Assembly (NCBI GenBank): GCA_964606385.1
Contig: CAZSFZ010000033.1
Coordinates: forward strand, 1-11,642
Length of the DNA stretch: 11,642 nt
Reading direction: 5' to 3'
DNA from: Aquincolibacterium sp964606385
Lineage (GTDB): Bacteria > Omnitrophota > Omnitrophia > Omnitrophales > Aquincolibacteriaceae
Shown here one piece after another: positions 6,996 through 11,642 of the stretch; position 1 is the first letter of the stretch, and the number at the start of each line of letters is the position of its first letter. A program made the position numbers and the translations under genes. A model generated the notes under the pieces. The model did not search any database. It saw nothing but the letters and a program-made list of their open reading frames with translations, and was not told the DNA's origin.

Positions 6996-7048
6996 TTCCT
7001 ACCAAGATTTGTAATTCCATGCTATTCTTTGGCTGAAGGAAAAAGCTA

Positions 7049-7657
7049 ATGGATCAGCAAAGGAAAACACCGAAACCTAGAACAGTTCGCCACCGCGTCC
7101 GATCTCTCGATCTTCAGAGGATTGAAGGCCAATCCACTGCCCGACTCACGGGATTTGGCCAAGAGGTTTTAGACGAGATTGCGACTTCTGCCGATTCTCC
7201 TCTCGAAATGGTGATGGCTTCGGAAGAGTCCTCTTCCAAGCGTAATCAGGAAATCCAAACCTTGCGCCAGTTACGGCGTTATCTTAAATACGCGCGGCTT
7301 ACCTCGAAACAAAAACGAGCCTATGAGCTATTTACTCTTGGGCGGGACGATCAAATGACGCTTCGGGAACTTTCCGAAACGCTCAAGATAGGCGTTTCTA
7401 GCGCATGGGCACGGGTTAACGGCGCGGCTAAACGGCTCGAACGGATCAAGAAACGCCGCGAAGAAGGCCTGAGGCTTAAGGCGATTTTAGACGGCGTTCT
7501 GTACGCCGGGAAACTAAAACGCGTCTTTCGCCTTTATTTTGAAAGGTGCTGGCCTCCGCAAATGATCGCAAAGTCCCTGAACTCAAATCTTTCCACGATC
7601 TACAGCAATCTCCGCACGATCCGGCGCCTTGCCGGGCTCTATTCCGCTGAAAAATAG
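7049..7657 (+). CDS. sigma-region-4-like protein with two HTH segments
   Basis: This 202-residue basic, helical protein has two helix-turn-helix candidates. The first spans about 84-133 (LTSKQKRAYELF... TLRELSETLKIGVSSAWARV), laid out like sigma-70 region 4 or sigma-like phage regulators. The second spans about 155-192 (VFRLYFERCWPPQMIAKSLNSNLSTIYSNLRTIRRL). The N-terminal 80 residues are charged and carry no domain I can name; sigma region 2 is absent, so it is unlikely to be a complete sigma factor. A regulator of the mobile element's genes is the likeliest role, perhaps acting on the promoters to its right. It is separated from the next gene by a large non-coding block. Mobile-element origin is inferred from neighbours. 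Confidence 0.65.
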   Translation: MDQQRKTPKPRTVRHRVRSLDLQRIEGQSTARLTGFGQEVLDEIATSADSPLEMVMASEESSSKRNQEIQTLRQLRRYLKYARLTSKQKRAYELFTLGRDDQMTLRELSETLKIGVSSAWARVNGAAKRLERIKKRREEGLRLKAILDGVLYAGKLKRVFRLYFERCWPPQMIAKSLNSNLSTIYSNLRTIRRLAGLYSAEK

Positions 7658-7747
7658 CGGGTTTTGAAGACACGAAAAAAAATCTGCGCACCTGTAGAAA
7701 AATCCTCGAAATAAATAGCCCGATTTGCCCTAATGTAAGGGGAGTGT

Positions 7748-7767
7748 TTTGAGGTTTTGGCCTCAAA
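7748..7767. repeat. hairpin TTTGAGG-ttttgg-CCTCAAA
   Basis: This is a perfect 7-bp stem with a 6-nt loop, 90 bp after the HTH gene, followed by a pyrimidine-rich stretch (tcttcttcctct). It may end transcription of that gene, though the T-run is interrupted. A related hairpin occurs at 7921-7941. Confidence 0.5.
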
Positions 7768-7920
7768 TCTTCTTCCTCTAGCCGCTATGTACAGGGGCGG
7801 CGGGATTCGTTTCCAGCGCCTTTTGGGGCGCGGTACCGTCAGCAGGCAGAAATTTAAATTGCGACGGCGTCAGCGAGTCCCGCGACTTTCGGGGACCTAA
7901 AACCCTACATTCCCGGATAT

Positions 7921-7941
7921 CTTGAGATTAAAGGCCTCAAG
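7921..7941. repeat. hairpin CTTGAG-...-CTCAAG, related to the one at 7748
   Basis: A 6-bp stem closes a loop that contains the start of GGCCTCAA, the same 8 bases found in the 3' arm of the hairpin at 7748-7767. Between the two lie further short stems (GCCGC/GCGGC at 7781-7801, GCGCC/GGCGC at 7816-7831, GTCCC/GGGAC at 7877-7896). Confidence 0.4.
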
Positions 7942-8079
7942 GGAATGGGCAGAAGTCCGGTCTTTAAGGCGAAACTACTTCAGCCGAGAAGGCAAACCGA
8001 AAGGAGTCCTCTGTCGTGACGCAATTGTTGTTAAGGATTTTTTATGCGAAAAACCCCTCCCTCAATCACTTTCCCTTTG

Positions 8080-8113
8080 GCCCAATTCGGAAGCAAAATC
8101 ATGTTTGCTGGGC
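8080..8113. repeat. compound hairpin AGCAAA/TTTGCT with outer GCCC/GGGC
   Basis: AGCAAA (8092-8097) and TTTGCT (8104-8109) pair perfectly around a 6-nt loop. Directly outside, GCCC (8080-8083) can pair with GGGC (8110-8113) across an 8-nt bulge on the left side. Confidence 0.35.
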
Positions 8114-8134
8114 TTTGTTTGGGTCCACCTCGGA

Positions 8135-8177
8135 TGGGGAAAAAGGGTGGGGGCTCGGGTTTCCCCAGGCATTTTTT
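8135..8177 (+). terminator. candidate rho-independent terminator
   Basis: TGGGGAAA (8135-8142) and TTTCCCCA (8160-8167) form a perfect 8-bp stem with a 17-nt loop, and a six-T run follows at 8172-8177. It would stop rightward transcription before the large palindrome. The loop is long and G-rich, and the same bases can instead form a G-quadruplex, so the terminator reading is only moderate. Confidence 0.45.
8136..8159 (+). other. G-quadruplex motif
   Basis: Four G-runs, GGGG (8136-8139), GGG (8145-8147), GGGGG (8149-8153) and GGG (8157-8159), are separated by loops of 5, 1 and 3 nt, which meets the standard G3+N1-7 definition on the + strand. It lies 30 bp before the 110-bp palindrome. Confidence 0.6.
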
Positions 8178-8189
8178 CGTAAGTCGTTT

Positions 8190-8299
8190 ACCTGCCACGC
8201 ACAAGCCGCTCGACTTCTTTCCCGACCAATCCCTCTCTTCATAAACTTTTTGAGGCGAGATGGATTGGTCGGGAAAGGGATGCTTGTTGCGTGGCAGGT
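8190..8299. repeat. 110-bp imperfect palindrome (nested inverted repeats)
   Basis: The outer arms are 8190-8206 (ACCTGCCACGCACAAGC) and 8282-8299, which match as inverted repeats at 17 bases with one extra base in the right arm. The inner arms are 8218-8237 and 8257-8276, which match at 19 of 20 positions, including the perfect 15-mer TTTCCCGACCAATCC. The inner loop is 19 nt and AT-leaning (8238-8256). Such a stem would extrude readily from single-stranded DNA. It ends 33 bp before the start of the replication-relaxation gene, so it is a candidate origin of transfer or replication, or a binding site for that protein. Confidence 0.85.
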
Positions 8300-8332
8300 A
8301 GCGTGGTCGTTTGTTGCCTGGGAGATTGGGTT

Positions 8333-9262
8333 ATGAGGTTGATGGAACGGGATCAGGATATTCTTGCCTGGATTTTGCATATGCGGTTCAGCCATTTGGA
8401 TCAGATCGGCGAGAAGTTTTTTCCGGGGTGCAATATTCACCGTGCGCCCTACCGGAGAATGCAGAAGCTTGTAAAAGCGGGTCTTTTGGGGACGCAGAAG
8501 GTTTATAGCGATCCGAGGGATTTGTATATCCCGACGACGGACGCAGTGACGGCTCTGAACGCAGGCAATTATCCGTTTGCTATCGGGGTCGCCAAGGATA
8601 AGACCTTCGTTAATTACTTCCATGACCGGGAACTCGTTGACCTTCGGATTCTTTTTGAGGGGCTCGGGATCGGTCTCTGGATACCGGAGCGGGTGATCCG
8701 ATCCGTGAAACCTCACGGGATTACGCCTGACGCTCTGATAATGACCGTGGATCAGGTTTACCCGGTCGAATACGAGCGGACAGAGAAGGATCCGGTTCGT
8801 TACAAGAAGATCTTTGACCGCTACAACTACTCATCGAAGTTCGAGAAAGTGCTCTACATCCTGCCAAGTGAAAGACGGATCGAATCTCTGAAGAAAAAGA
8901 CGGGCTATGTCTGGAAGAAGTTCTATTTCATAAGCCTGGAGGAATTGAAGCGGGAAAAAGGTGATGCTGTCTTTCGTTCGTCTCAAGGAGAGCTGCCCGT
9001 AAGAGTTTTGATGGACTACTCCATGGATGGGACGCTTGCCGACAGGACCCGCGAAGAGATCAAGGCGATAGTCGAATCCGAGTCAATGAATGCGGGACGA
9101 AGTCATACCAGAAGAGATGGCGTAGCGGACTACTCCGAAAGAGACCCGGACGATGCGGAAGATGATGATTATGACGACGATTTGGATCGGGACGCCGACG
9201 ATGATCCGGAAGTGGATCCGGAAGAAGATGATCGCGGTGGTGACGGAGCGGATGACGACTGA
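8333..9262 (+). CDS. replication-relaxation family protein with acidic C-terminal tail
   Basis: This 309-residue protein resembles the Replic_Relax/MobC-like family found on plasmids and integrative elements, where members help open or process the origin. The N-terminus (about 4-55, ERDQDILAWILHMRFSHLDQIGEKFF...) is a winged-helix DNA-binding segment. The middle holds HGITPDALI followed by VYPVEYERTEKDPVRY, an Asp...Glu-x-Glu arrangement that recalls a PD-(D/E)xK nuclease core, perhaps inactive. The last 43 residues contain 26 Asp or Glu, an extreme tail that could mimic DNA or bind a basic partner. The start at 8333 is chosen because GGGAG (8320-8324) lies 8 nt upstream; ATG at 8342 is an alternative. 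The stop overlaps the next gene's start (TGATG). The family call is moderate. Confidence 0.68.
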   Translation: MRLMERDQDILAWILHMRFSHLDQIGEKFFPGCNIHRAPYRRMQKLVKAGLLGTQKVYSDPRDLYIPTTDAVTALNAGNYPFAIGVAKDKTFVNYFHDRELVDLRILFEGLGIGLWIPERVIRSVKPHGITPDALIMTVDQVYPVEYERTEKDPVRYKKIFDRYNYSSKFEKVLYILPSERRIESLKKKTGYVWKKFYFISLEELKREKGDAVFRSSQGELPVRVLMDYSMDGTLADRTREEIKAIVESESMNAGRSHTRRDGVADYSERDPDDAEDDDYDDDLDRDADDDPEVDPEEDDRGGDGADDD

Positions 9263-9480
9263 TGATCCGCCTAACGCCCCTCAAGACCATCCGCGTTTAT
9301 TGCCTCCAGTGCGCTGGCGGGCATCCCAAAGAGGTTCGACATTGTTCTGTCTGGGAATGTCCCTTGCATTTCTATCGCTTCGGGACAAATCCAAACCGGC
9401 AGGGCGTAGGGCCCGGCAGGATCCTGTTCCGTCAGAAATCCGTTATTGAGTCGGCAAAAATCTCACAGGAAACAGAATAA
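9262..9480 (+). CDS. small four-cysteine protein common in mobile elements
   Basis: This 72-residue protein carries CLQCAGG (Cys14, Cys17) and HCSVWECPLHFYRFG (Cys28, Cys33), that is CxxC-x10-C-x4-C with nearby histidines, a likely zinc-binding knuckle. The pattern TPLKxIRxxCLxCxGGxxKEVRxCxxxxCPLxxYRxG is one I recognise as recurrent in phages, prophages and integrative elements with no established function. The ATG overlaps the upstream stop (TGATG), so it is translationally coupled to the replication-relaxation gene. This supports a shared role in element replication or control. Confidence 0.72.
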   Translation: MIRLTPLKTIRVYCLQCAGGHPKEVRHCSVWECPLHFYRFGTNPNRQGVGPGRILFRQKSVIESAKISQETE

Positions 9481-9530
9481 AACGCAGATCTTGAAAATAA
9501 ACAACCCTATTGAAAGGAGGTTAGTCGAAG

Positions 9531-9548
9531 ATGAAACAACGAAAATGA
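9531..9548 (+). CDS. five-codon leader ORF (M K Q R K)
   Basis: A strong Shine-Dalgarno, AAAGGAGG (9513-9520), lies 10 nt before an ATG that opens only five codons. Its TGA stop overlaps the ATG of the next reading frame at 9545 (ATGA). This geometry suggests a tiny leader ORF that feeds ribosomes into the downstream gene by re-initiation. Alternatively a one-base indel has split what was once a single gene starting at 9531. Confidence 0.35.
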   Translation: MKQRK

Positions 9549-9769
9549 TCCAAAAAGTCAAAAGGTGGGTGCATCGGAAGCCGCTTCACTTCGAAGTAAG
9601 AATCGTTGCATACGGTGTTTATCCTGAAATGGATCGTAATCCAGGAAATTTCTTTGTGCAGATGGCAGAGGATGATCGCGAGGATGAATTTGTGGAGATC
9701 TTGGGACATGTGTGGGCGGAAACAACCCGCGGCGGCGCGAAGACCTCGCCGGAACCAGCGAAAGGTTAG
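9545..9769 (+). CDS. small hypothetical protein
   Basis: This 74-residue protein starts MIQKVKRWVHRKPLHFEV and has a mixed beta/alpha look (HFEVRIVAYGVYP, then GNFFVQMAEDDREDEFVEILGHVWAE). I do not recognise a family. The same frame is open back to a TTG at 9446, but the only good Shine-Dalgarno (9513-9520) serves the five-codon leader that ends on this gene's ATG, so I place the start at 9545. It is followed by the recombinase promoter region. Confidence 0.5.
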   Translation: MIQKVKRWVHRKPLHFEVRIVAYGVYPEMDRNPGNFFVQMAEDDREDEFVEILGHVWAETTRGGAKTSPEPAKG

Positions 9770-9782
9770 CGCGATTTCCAAG

Positions 9783-9810
9783 TTGCAAATACATAGATAA
9801 TGAGTATATT
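9783..9810 (+). promoter_or_regulatory. sigma70-type promoter for the recombinase
   Basis: TTGCAA (9783-9788) and TATATT (9805-9810) are separated by 16 bp, a near-consensus pair located 33 bp before the recombinase ATG. The gap between the upstream gene and the recombinase is otherwise AT-rich and non-coding. Confidence 0.5.
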
Positions 9811-9818
9811 GTACTCAT
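9800..9818. promoter_or_regulatory. palindromic operator over the -10 box
   Basis: ATGAGTA (9800-9806) and TACTCAT (9812-9818) form a perfect 7-bp inverted repeat with a 5-bp centre. The site overlaps the candidate -10 hexamer, the expected geometry for a repressor that shuts off the recombinase. The binding protein is unknown; no gene for a classical repressor lies beside it. Confidence 0.5.
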
Positions 9819-9829
9819 GCGAATAATCC

Positions 9830-9838
9830 GGGGGGGGG
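9830..9838 (+). promoter_or_regulatory. nine-G tract at the recombinase ribosome binding site
   Basis: A run of nine G residues, followed by AG-CT-ATG, serves as the only Shine-Dalgarno-like sequence of the recombinase. The nearest GGAG sits only 2 nt from the ATG, so pairing must use the tract itself, or else initiation uses the GTG codon that follows. Length changes in such a tract would alter spacing and thus translation. Confidence 0.55.
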
Positions 9839-9842
9839 AGCT

Positions 9843-11612
9843 ATGGTGAAAAAAACAAGAAGATGGAACAAGATCACAACGATTCATCATTTTAAAAATT
9901 TAGAAACGGTTCGCGTTTTTGGGATCGCAAGGGTTTCGACTGACAAGCAGGCTAAGTACGGAGAATCGCTTGAGCATCAACGTGAAGTGATCTCGAATTG
10001 GGTCAGATCCAAGGCGAGCATCAATGCGCCTCAAGAATGGAAGATGGTCGATCTTTTCATTGAAAATGATGATAAGGATGGCGTCAAAAGAGGCAGGACA
10101 GCGACTAAACGGGAAGGAAGACACGGTCTTTCGAAAGCTCTTGAACTTGCGAAGGCGCGGTTGGTCGATGTGGTTGTGGTAACGAAACTGGACCGGATTG
10201 CCCGAAATGTTAAGGACTACATCGATATTTCCGCCGAGTTTAACGAAAACGAAGTGGCGTTGGTCTGTCTTGATCTTGATATTGACACATCAACGCCTGA
10301 CGGCCAGATGATCATGCGCAATCATGCGAATCTGGCCCAATGGCAGGCGGAACGCATTGCTCAATATAGCGTGGAGACTGTAAAACGTCATGCGAAGCAG
10401 GGAAGACCCCTTGGCTCGCCGCCATTGGGATATCGCGTTGTCCATCAAGCTGATGGGAAACACACATTGAAGCCTGATCCGGTTTATCAAAAACACATCG
10501 AAGTTATTGATAAGCTTTATCTGACTTCTCAAAGTCTGGATCGTGTCGTTCGAGAACTTCATAGTAAGGGATATAAAAGTCTCAAGGGGAAAACCTACTC
10601 GAAGCCGCAAGTCTCCAGGATTCTCCAGAATATCCGCTACACGGGCCGGCAGGAATATGATGGCGCGGTTTATGAGGGTAACTGGCCGTCTCTTCGGTCT
10701 TCTGCTACTCAAGCCATGATCGAAAAGATCTTTAACCGGAATCGGAAACATCGTCGCAGCATCACTCGCCCCATGCGCTATGCTTATCTTCTCCAAGGAT
10801 TGCTGAAATGTCCTCACTGCCATTCGAGCATGACTCCTAAATCCGGAACGGGAAGGCATGGAAAAAACTATCCGTATTACTTGTGCGTGAAAGCGGATAA
10901 AACGGAGGGTATCGATTGCGAGGAAATTTATCTCCCGGCAGAAGCGATTGATAATGCTGTGATTGAATATTTGAAAAATCTTCGCCTCCAACCCACTGTT
11001 ATTGAAAAAGTTATTGGAAAAGCGAATGATTCGACTTCGTCACGGATAGGACATATTCAGAAAGACCTTGAGCGGGTGCGCGAGAAGCTAAAAATCGCCC
11101 GCACTAAAATCTCGAATTTGGTGGACATCCTTGCGGACAAAGGTGTCTCCCAGCTCAAAGCGATTAAAGGAAAACTCGAGACTTTGGATCAGGAAGAAAA
11201 AGAGCTTACGCTTGAGGAAAAACGTTTGGATCAAGAAACAAAGGCTGAAAAAGCACAAGCGTCAGCCGCCCACCAACAGATCCAAAGTCTCACCCTTTTC
11301 AGCGACTTATTTCGCTTGAACAAAGACCACCCTGAAAAAATCAAAATGATCCTCCCGCGTTTTGTGAACTTTGTCGTTTGCCATCTGACGGACAAGAAAA
11401 AAGGAATCGGAAGGCTTGATGTCGGTCTTTTTGGTAAACCCTTTGTTGGGGACGGTAACGCGGAAATCTGGAACGAGGCCCTGCAAGAATTGGCGGCTCA
11501 TTGCCAAAATAAGGCTAATGCTTCAATTCCCCCGGAATCAGCAAACCCCCTGTGGTCCAGAGGGGTGCTGGTTCGTCCGGGAGTAACAAAAAGGGCGGTC
11601 GACGGGATTTGA
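9843..11612 (+). CDS. large serine recombinase (integrase)
   Basis: This 589-residue site-specific recombinase should cut and rejoin DNA through a serine-DNA link. The resolvase domain (about 22-180) shows FGIARVSTDKQ with catalytic Ser32 and KLDRIAR (115-121) with the expected arginines. The recombinase domain follows (about 188-300, GRPLGSPPLGYRVV... SRILQNIRYTGRQEYDG). Next comes a zinc ribbon (LKCPHC, Cys323 and Cys326, with Cys348 and Cys359), then a long charged coiled coil (about 400-475) and a C-terminal domain. It appears intact and of normal length. The last seven codons or so read into the antisense of tRNA-His, with the stop at 11610-11612 supplied by tRNA sequence, so the C-terminus was probably fixed by the integration event. 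Expression is likely set by the promoter, operator and G tract just upstream. Confidence 0.93.
   Translation: MVKKTRRWNKITTIHHFKNLETVRVFGIARVSTDKQAKYGESLEHQREVISNWVRSKASINAPQEWKMVDLFIENDDKDGVKRGRTATKREGRHGLSKALELAKARLVDVVVVTKLDRIARNVKDYIDISAEFNENEVALVCLDLDIDTSTPDGQMIMRNHANLAQWQAERIAQYSVETVKRHAKQGRPLGSPPLGYRVVHQADGKHTLKPDPVYQKHIEVIDKLYLTSQSLDRVVRELHSKGYKSLKGKTYSKPQVSRILQNIRYTGRQEYDGAVYEGNWPSLRSSATQAMIEKIFNRNRKHRRSITRPMRYAYLLQGLLKCPHCHSSMTPKSGTGRHGKNYPYYLCVKADKTEGIDCEEIYLPAEAIDNAVIEYLKNLRLQPTVIEKVIGKANDSTSSRIGHIQKDLERVREKLKIARTKISNLVDILADKGVSQLKAIKGKLETLDQEEKELTLEEKRLDQETKAEKAQASAAHQQIQSLTLFSDLFRLNKDHPEKIKMILPRFVNFVVCHLTDKKKGIGRLDVGLFGKPFVGDGNAEIWNEALQELAAHCQNKANASIPPESANPLWSRGVLVRPGVTKRAVDGI
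11546..11565. repeat. short bulged hairpin in the recombinase 3' end
   Basis: CCCC-CTG (11546-11552) pairs with CAG-A-GGGG (11558-11565) around a 5-nt loop with a one-base bulge. It lies 28 bp before the tRNA-His end. It lacks a T-run on the + strand and may belong to the attachment region. Confidence 0.3.
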
Positions 11613-11642
11613 ACCCGCGACCCTCAGATCCACAATCTGATG
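11594..11642 (-). tRNA. tRNA-His (GTG), 3' part, cut by window end
   Basis: Read on the minus strand, the anticodon arm TCAGA-TTGTGGA-TCTGA (anticodon GTG) is followed by the variable region, the T arm GCGGG-TTCAAAT-CCCGT, and a 3' acceptor strand CGACCGC ending in C at position 73. C73 is the hallmark of bacterial tRNA-His, where it pairs with G-1. The 3' CCA is not encoded; a five-T run follows directly (11588-11592). The D arm and 5' acceptor strand lie beyond the window. Confidence 0.9.

Larger units (their letters stand above)
6728..7048 (+). other. non-coding gap of ~320 bp with repeat-like character
   Basis: No credible gene is seen. The only long open frame is on the minus strand (6735-6965), has no family resemblance and looks like translated repeat DNA. 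The segment holds the direct repeat GGCGCGGG (6774-6781 and 6842-6849), a repeated TTCCGG (6838-6843 and 6859-6864), and two perfect short hairpins listed separately. No clear rho-independent terminator for the upstream gene run is present. A Shine-Dalgarno-like AAGGA (about 7036-7040) precedes the next gene. It separates the redox gene run from the mobile-type genes and could include the element's left edge. Confidence 0.5.
7658..8332 (+). other. non-coding block of ~675 bp rich in DNA/RNA secondary structure
   Basis: No gene here is convincing. The block contains a run of small hairpins (7748-7941), a compound hairpin (8080-8113), a terminator-like stem with T-run (8135-8177), an overlapping G-quadruplex motif (8136-8159) and a 110-bp imperfect palindrome (8190-8299). 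An open frame from a GTG at 8016 to 8336 has a Shine-Dalgarno-like AAAGGAG and an ATGA junction with the next gene, but its product is unrecognisable, tryptophan-rich and encoded across the palindrome. Structure on this scale next to a replication-relaxation gene suggests an origin of transfer or replication, or a site for the recombinase. Confidence 0.6.
7049..11612 (+). mobile_element. putative integrative element adjoining tRNA-His (left border unknown)
   Basis: A serine recombinase facing and running into a tRNA gene, a replication-relaxation protein, a mobile-element four-cysteine protein, an orphan sigma-like regulator and a structured non-coding block together suggest an integrative element or its integrase end. 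The right border is placed at the tRNA-His 3' end. No duplicate of the tRNA sequence that could mark the left border is visible, so the left limit is arbitrary. No coupling or relaxase gene is present, so it would be a mobilisable, minimal or decayed element. Confidence 0.45.

Noticed and set aside
7795..7886. Possible left attachment site: GGGCGGCGGGATT (7795) and CCCGCGAC (7879-7886) resemble parts of the tRNA-His 3' end
   Set aside because: The matches are short, and their spacing differs from that in the tRNA, so chance is sufficient.
7942..8040. Resemblance to joining sequences of c-di-GMP-I or glycine riboswitches (GGCAAACC, GAAA, GACGCAA)
   Set aside because: The short motifs occur in a plausible order, but the required helices and the tetraloop receptor are not formed, and the next gene is hundreds of bases away. 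An Infernal search against Rfam would settle it.
8016..8336. 106-codon open frame from GTG with AAAGGAG upstream and an ATGA overlap with the 8333 gene
   Set aside because: The start signals are decent, but the product has no recognisable features, is unusually Trp/Phe-rich, and is encoded through the terminator-like stem, the G-quadruplex and both arms of the palindrome. Conservation of the protein in relatives would reverse this view.
8099..8716. Minus-strand 205-codon open frame opposite the replication-relaxation gene
   Set aside because: It runs antisense to a well-supported gene and through the palindrome, and its product shows no domain.
10290..10991. Minus-strand 233-codon open frame inside the recombinase gene
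   Set aside because: It is a shadow of the recombinase coding frame, with no domain and no ribosome binding site.

Overview
The window comes from a bacterial chromosome of mid-range GC. Genes are packed tightly on the + strand with bacterial GGAGG-type ribosome binding sites. The left half is rich in Fe-S, cysteine-rich and iron-handling proteins, and no aerobic respiratory genes are visible, which suggests an anaerobe, probably from an uncultivated lineage. Omnitrophota-like or deltaproteobacteria-like groups would fit, but this is a guess from gene content and codon style, not a demonstrated assignment.

Region A (1-569) is the 3' part of a LysM-PGRP N-acetylmuramoyl-L-alanine amidase cut by the window edge. 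Region B (606-6727) is a compact same-strand run of ten genes with four 4-bp start/stop overlaps, so it is probably one transcription unit or two closely coupled ones. In order it holds two half-size permease subunits, a DUF89/ARMT1-like metal-dependent phosphatase, a 58-residue cysteine-motif protein (2505-2681), peptide deformylase, a membrane 4Fe-4S protein of the NapH/CcoG type, an Mrp/NBP35-type P-loop ATPase, a Dps-like ferritin with the thioferritin cysteine pair, a C_GCAxxG_C_C-type cysteine protein, and a metallo-beta-lactamase-fold protein with an unusual HxDxDH metal motif. The shared theme is transition metals, thiols and electron transfer. A membrane redox and metal-homeostasis or detoxification module is a reasonable but unproven reading.

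Region C (6728-7048) is non-coding and repeat-like, with short hairpins.

Region D (7049-11612) looks like a small integrative element or the end of a larger one. It holds a sigma-region-4-like double HTH protein, a 675-bp non-coding block with hairpins, a G-quadruplex motif and a 110-bp imperfect palindrome, a replication-relaxation (MobC-like) protein with an extremely acidic tail, a small four-cysteine protein typical of mobile elements, a small unknown protein behind a five-codon leader ORF, and a large serine recombinase. The recombinase has its own promoter with a palindromic operator over the -10 box and a nine-G tract at its ribosome binding site. Its reading frame ends inside the antisense of a tRNA-His gene (11594 to the window end, minus strand), which marks the likely integration boundary. 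The left boundary of the element could not be identified.
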